From Acanthornis magna (Eukaryota > Chordata > Aves > Passeriformes > Acanthizidae): 64,000 nucleotides of DNA. The position numbers were made by a program, and so were the translations under genes. Under the pieces are notes generated by a model. It worked only from the letters and a program-made list of their open reading frames with translations, had not been told where the DNA came from and made no database searches. The DNA lies in contig JAWUZG010000173.1 of NCBI GenBank assembly GCA_036785705.1, positions 5,023,441 through 5,087,440 on the forward strand, given 5' to 3'. Within the stretch, counting starts at the first letter, position 1; each line of letters begins with the position of its first letter. Of this stretch, positions 61,278 to 64,000 are shown piece by piece.

Positions 61278-63895
61278 TTCCTTCCCTCTTTCTCTTTTCC
61301 CTCTGCCTTCTCCCTTCTAAATTAGTATGAAATTCTACTGTCTTCAAAATACAAACAAAAAAGTAATCTACTAAGATAACTCTGGTTATTTCTTTTTCTG
61401 CCAAAGAGATAGGATGAAGTAAAATAATTTTTAAATGTTGTTGTCATGTTGAATATTGTTTAGGATAACAACAGCAGGGAACAAAATAAATCATTTCTAT
61501 GAAGCTAAGACAGGCTTATAGTTCAAGGTAAAAAATCACTTGTATAGAAATACTGCTGTTCATTTGGGGTTTTTAAATTCTATTTTAAATGGATATGTAA
61601 ATCTGGAATGGGAGTTTCAGTGATTTAAACTGAATTTGCCTCTTCCATATATTGAGACACTAATGTACATTTAAACATGAGTGAATACACATGAAAGGAT
61701 TATAAACTCCTCTCTCTGACTTCTGATACCTGCACATGTTTTGACCCCTGAAAGGGCTGGTTCTCACAAATGCTCCTGCCACTGCTCAGCCTAAGCATAA
61801 TAGGAGCACACTGAATTCTTTGTGGCAGTTATTTTGAGAATGCCAAGGTTGCTAAAATTTCTTTTGCTATGTATATTTTAAGAATTCCCAGCAGCAGACA
61901 CTATCCCAATACTAAGGCAATATCCCTACAAAAGAGGTTTTCAGGTTTCAGTGTGGAAACCCCAGCATTCTGTGAACTACCTGTAGGGACACTGTGGAAG
62001 TTTTTAACTGAGGAAGTCTCCACATGTAAATTCTCTTCAGGGCTTTAGGAGGTCATAATGTCAAATGGAAAATCCTGTCGGGAACAGAAAAGCAGAAATT
62101 AATTTCCCTATTCTGAAGATTGTTCCAGATGTCCACTTCCAAAATATTCTGACATGGAAGATCAAGGAACCCTAAATTGCTCCTCTTTGATACTTGAACT
62201 GCATAGACAATCAAATGCCCAGTTAAAGCCACATCTTTCTGACATCAGACATTATGGGGATAGTATCTCAATTTTAACTGATTTTCTTATGGTTTTTTTT
62301 TTCCTAAATCTTATAATTTAACACCATGGTATTAGAAATGTAATACGTGGAAAGTGAAGCAATAAACCACACCATCTGCTTGCTTTCTATGCTGTATTCT
62401 CTAGTGTATTAATAAAAATCTACTAGATTTGATGTTAAGGATAGGTACACAAGCAGCAGGAAATGTCCAGTCTCAAAAAGACAGACAGGGACTCCTGCAA
62501 GAACATGAGTTCACATGGAATGTTCACACTCAATCCTTCTCAGGAAGAGTTTTGAAAATAAAGCCAAGCTAGGAATTCCAGAAACACATAAGGAATGTTA
62601 ATGACTCCTGTGGTCTGTGTGCCCATTTGAGATTAGTAAATTAGTGTGCTCCAAAAGTAAGATTTCCTGCCCCCCAGGCATTTCCCCAAACTCCACACAT
62701 GACAGCAGAGCTAGGCAGGCTATTATGTCAATCTGCTTCCACACTCTCCTTGTTAGGTGATGTACTGACCCAGACAAGTTCTGGGACCAGACTGAGTGTG
62801 ATTTCAAAGACCTAGGACAAAAGAATCACAGAATTATTGATGTCTCTGATCCACACAAACATCATCTTTCTCAGACAGTCAAAGGTCACTGAAAATCTCT
62901 CAGACCTCATAAAAGAAGTTCTACAGGCTAATTTACCCCCTTCCTGAGTAAGTAAGTTTCCCATCTCTCCCAGCCTGTGTATCAGCAGGGAAGAAAAAAG
63001 TTTTGAAGATAAAAGCCTTTGTGCAGCAAGTGGAGAGGAAAGACGAGAAATGTCTGGTGAAAAGCAATATGTATCAAGTATACATGAAAAAAAAATCTCA
63101 CTCCAGAACATTTTATATAATTCATTAGAATAATTACAAATACCTTTATTCCAAATAAAAATATTTACAGTAATTTGCAGTTCTTTAAATCCATTATTTA
63201 ATGACAAAAAGTAAAAAAAATATTTTACCAATTCTCACATTTTTGTAAGTAAGCGTTTTCTTTTTATTAGGCCATTTTTCAAATTCCAGTCAAGCATTGT
63301 GCTTTATTGGAAGATAAAAAACAAACAGCAGCCATTTTTTCTAGAATTAATTTTGTCAATACCGTCTGTTCTTTTATTATGCAATATAAGAACAATTAAA
63401 CCATTTTTTAAAAGAAAGCAACTTTGAAGAAAACGATTCTCAGTTGTTGTTTCTTTCTTTAAAAAAGACCTAATAAGGAAATGCAGTTTTATTACATTTG
63501 TTATTGATGCTATAAAACTGTACTTCAATGTCTGCAAAATACAATTTAATTGATCATGTCATGAAAATGCATTAATATAAGTTATTGAAATTTTCATTTG
63601 TATTTGAAATTATATAAAGATGTGAAACTCTCCTATGACACAGGGTAAATCTGTGGATTTGAGTTTCATTATTTTAATTTAAACATGTTTATGAAATAGT
63701 GCTAAGAAGAAGATTTTGGCCCAAACTCCTTAAACATCCGGAAAAGCTTAGTGATGAACTAAACTTGACTAGGAAGAAAACTACTTCATGTTACCATCTC
63801 AGACTTCACTCATGTTAGATACTGGTTTAATGTAATTAAGCTTTATTCTTCTAAGCATTGGTGGGAGAAAAGAAAACAAGAAAAAAAAAGAATAA
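61278..63895. other. Unique AT-rich sequence
   Basis: The 139-codon antisense frame at 62,812-63,231 shows no known domain. No exon or repeat family is recognised. Confidence 0.45.
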
Positions 63896-64000
63896 AGGAA
63901 AAGGAAAAGGGACAGAGGAAAGGGAAAGGGAAAGGGAAAGGGAAAGGAAAGGAAAGGAAAGGAAAGGAAAGGAAAGGAAAGGAAAGGAAAGGAAAGGAAA
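63896..64000 (+). repeat. (GGGAAA)n then (GGAAA)n array, cut by the window end
   Basis: An A/G-only top strand (one C at about 63,912) progresses from irregular GGAAAA to GGGAAA (63,916-63,944) and then to pure GGAAA running to the last base. True length is unknown. Confidence 0.95.

Noticed and set aside
61034..61404. Antisense RKEG-repeat frames up to 116 codons
   Set aside because: Same microsatellite artefact as at 57.9 kb.
62826..62850. AGAATCACAGAATTATTGAT resembling an antisense CR1 tail start
   Set aside because: The following bases do not continue into CR1 (no GGTTGGAAGGACC-type segment), so the match is too short.
62812..63231. 139-codon antisense frame
   Set aside because: No recognisable domain, and no splice or promoter context seen.
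1..64000. CRISPR arrays, operons, phage or plasmid modules
   Set aside because: No direct repeats with unique spacers, no compact coding blocks, and clear avian CR1 and LTR content.

Overview
The window looks like AT-rich, intergenic or deep-intronic DNA from a bird, possibly a passerine. The evidence is repeat content. Fragments of the CR1 LINE family occur at more than ten sites on both strands, and several end in the typical avian CR1 3' tail (resembling ATTCTATGATTCTRTG). At least three stretches look like solo LTRs of avian endogenous retroviruses, with a fourth weaker candidate and one antisense LTR fragment. I recognise no protein-coding gene, rRNA or tRNA. No operon-like packing, ribosome-binding pattern or exon series is visible, so this is not bacterial or phage sequence. 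Family calls come from recall of consensus sequences, not from a search.

Layout. 1-12,000: mostly unique AT-rich sequence with a pentanucleotide array (701-818), a 42-nt A tract with an upstream ATTAAA (1,784-1,860), two CR1 3' tails and one MIR-like relic. 12,045-13,044: the longest sense CR1 fragment, carrying a decayed reverse transcriptase region. 13,000-31,000: unique sequence with AAAC and CTTTTT arrays, three more CR1 pieces and one possible conserved noncoding block. 31,213-32,060: a long antisense CR1 3' end. 32,000-46,000: unique sequence, an antisense LTR fragment (38,536-38,670), a GC-rich LTR-like block (about 40,684-41,615), an ancient CR1-like relic (42,243-42,640) and a possible LTR (about 45,080-45,815). 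47,900-55,000: the densest repeat zone, with an antisense CR1, two abutting sense CR1 pieces in rearranged order, a solo LTR with a probable 5-bp target duplication (51,865-52,431) and a further LTR ending at 54,954. 57,890-64,000: a cluster of polypurine arrays. Two of these share a GGTGCGG interruption and lie in opposite orientation about 2.8 kb apart. A third array runs off the window end.

There is no gene network to describe. Nearly all longer open frames fall inside microsatellites, CR1 or LTR sequence. One short antisense frame (39,348-39,572) has protein-like composition and is flagged with low confidence. The most informative signals are structural: the inverted GGAA/GGTGCGG arrays, several perfect inverted repeats, the rearranged CR1 pair, and LTR structures whose boundaries can be partly read.
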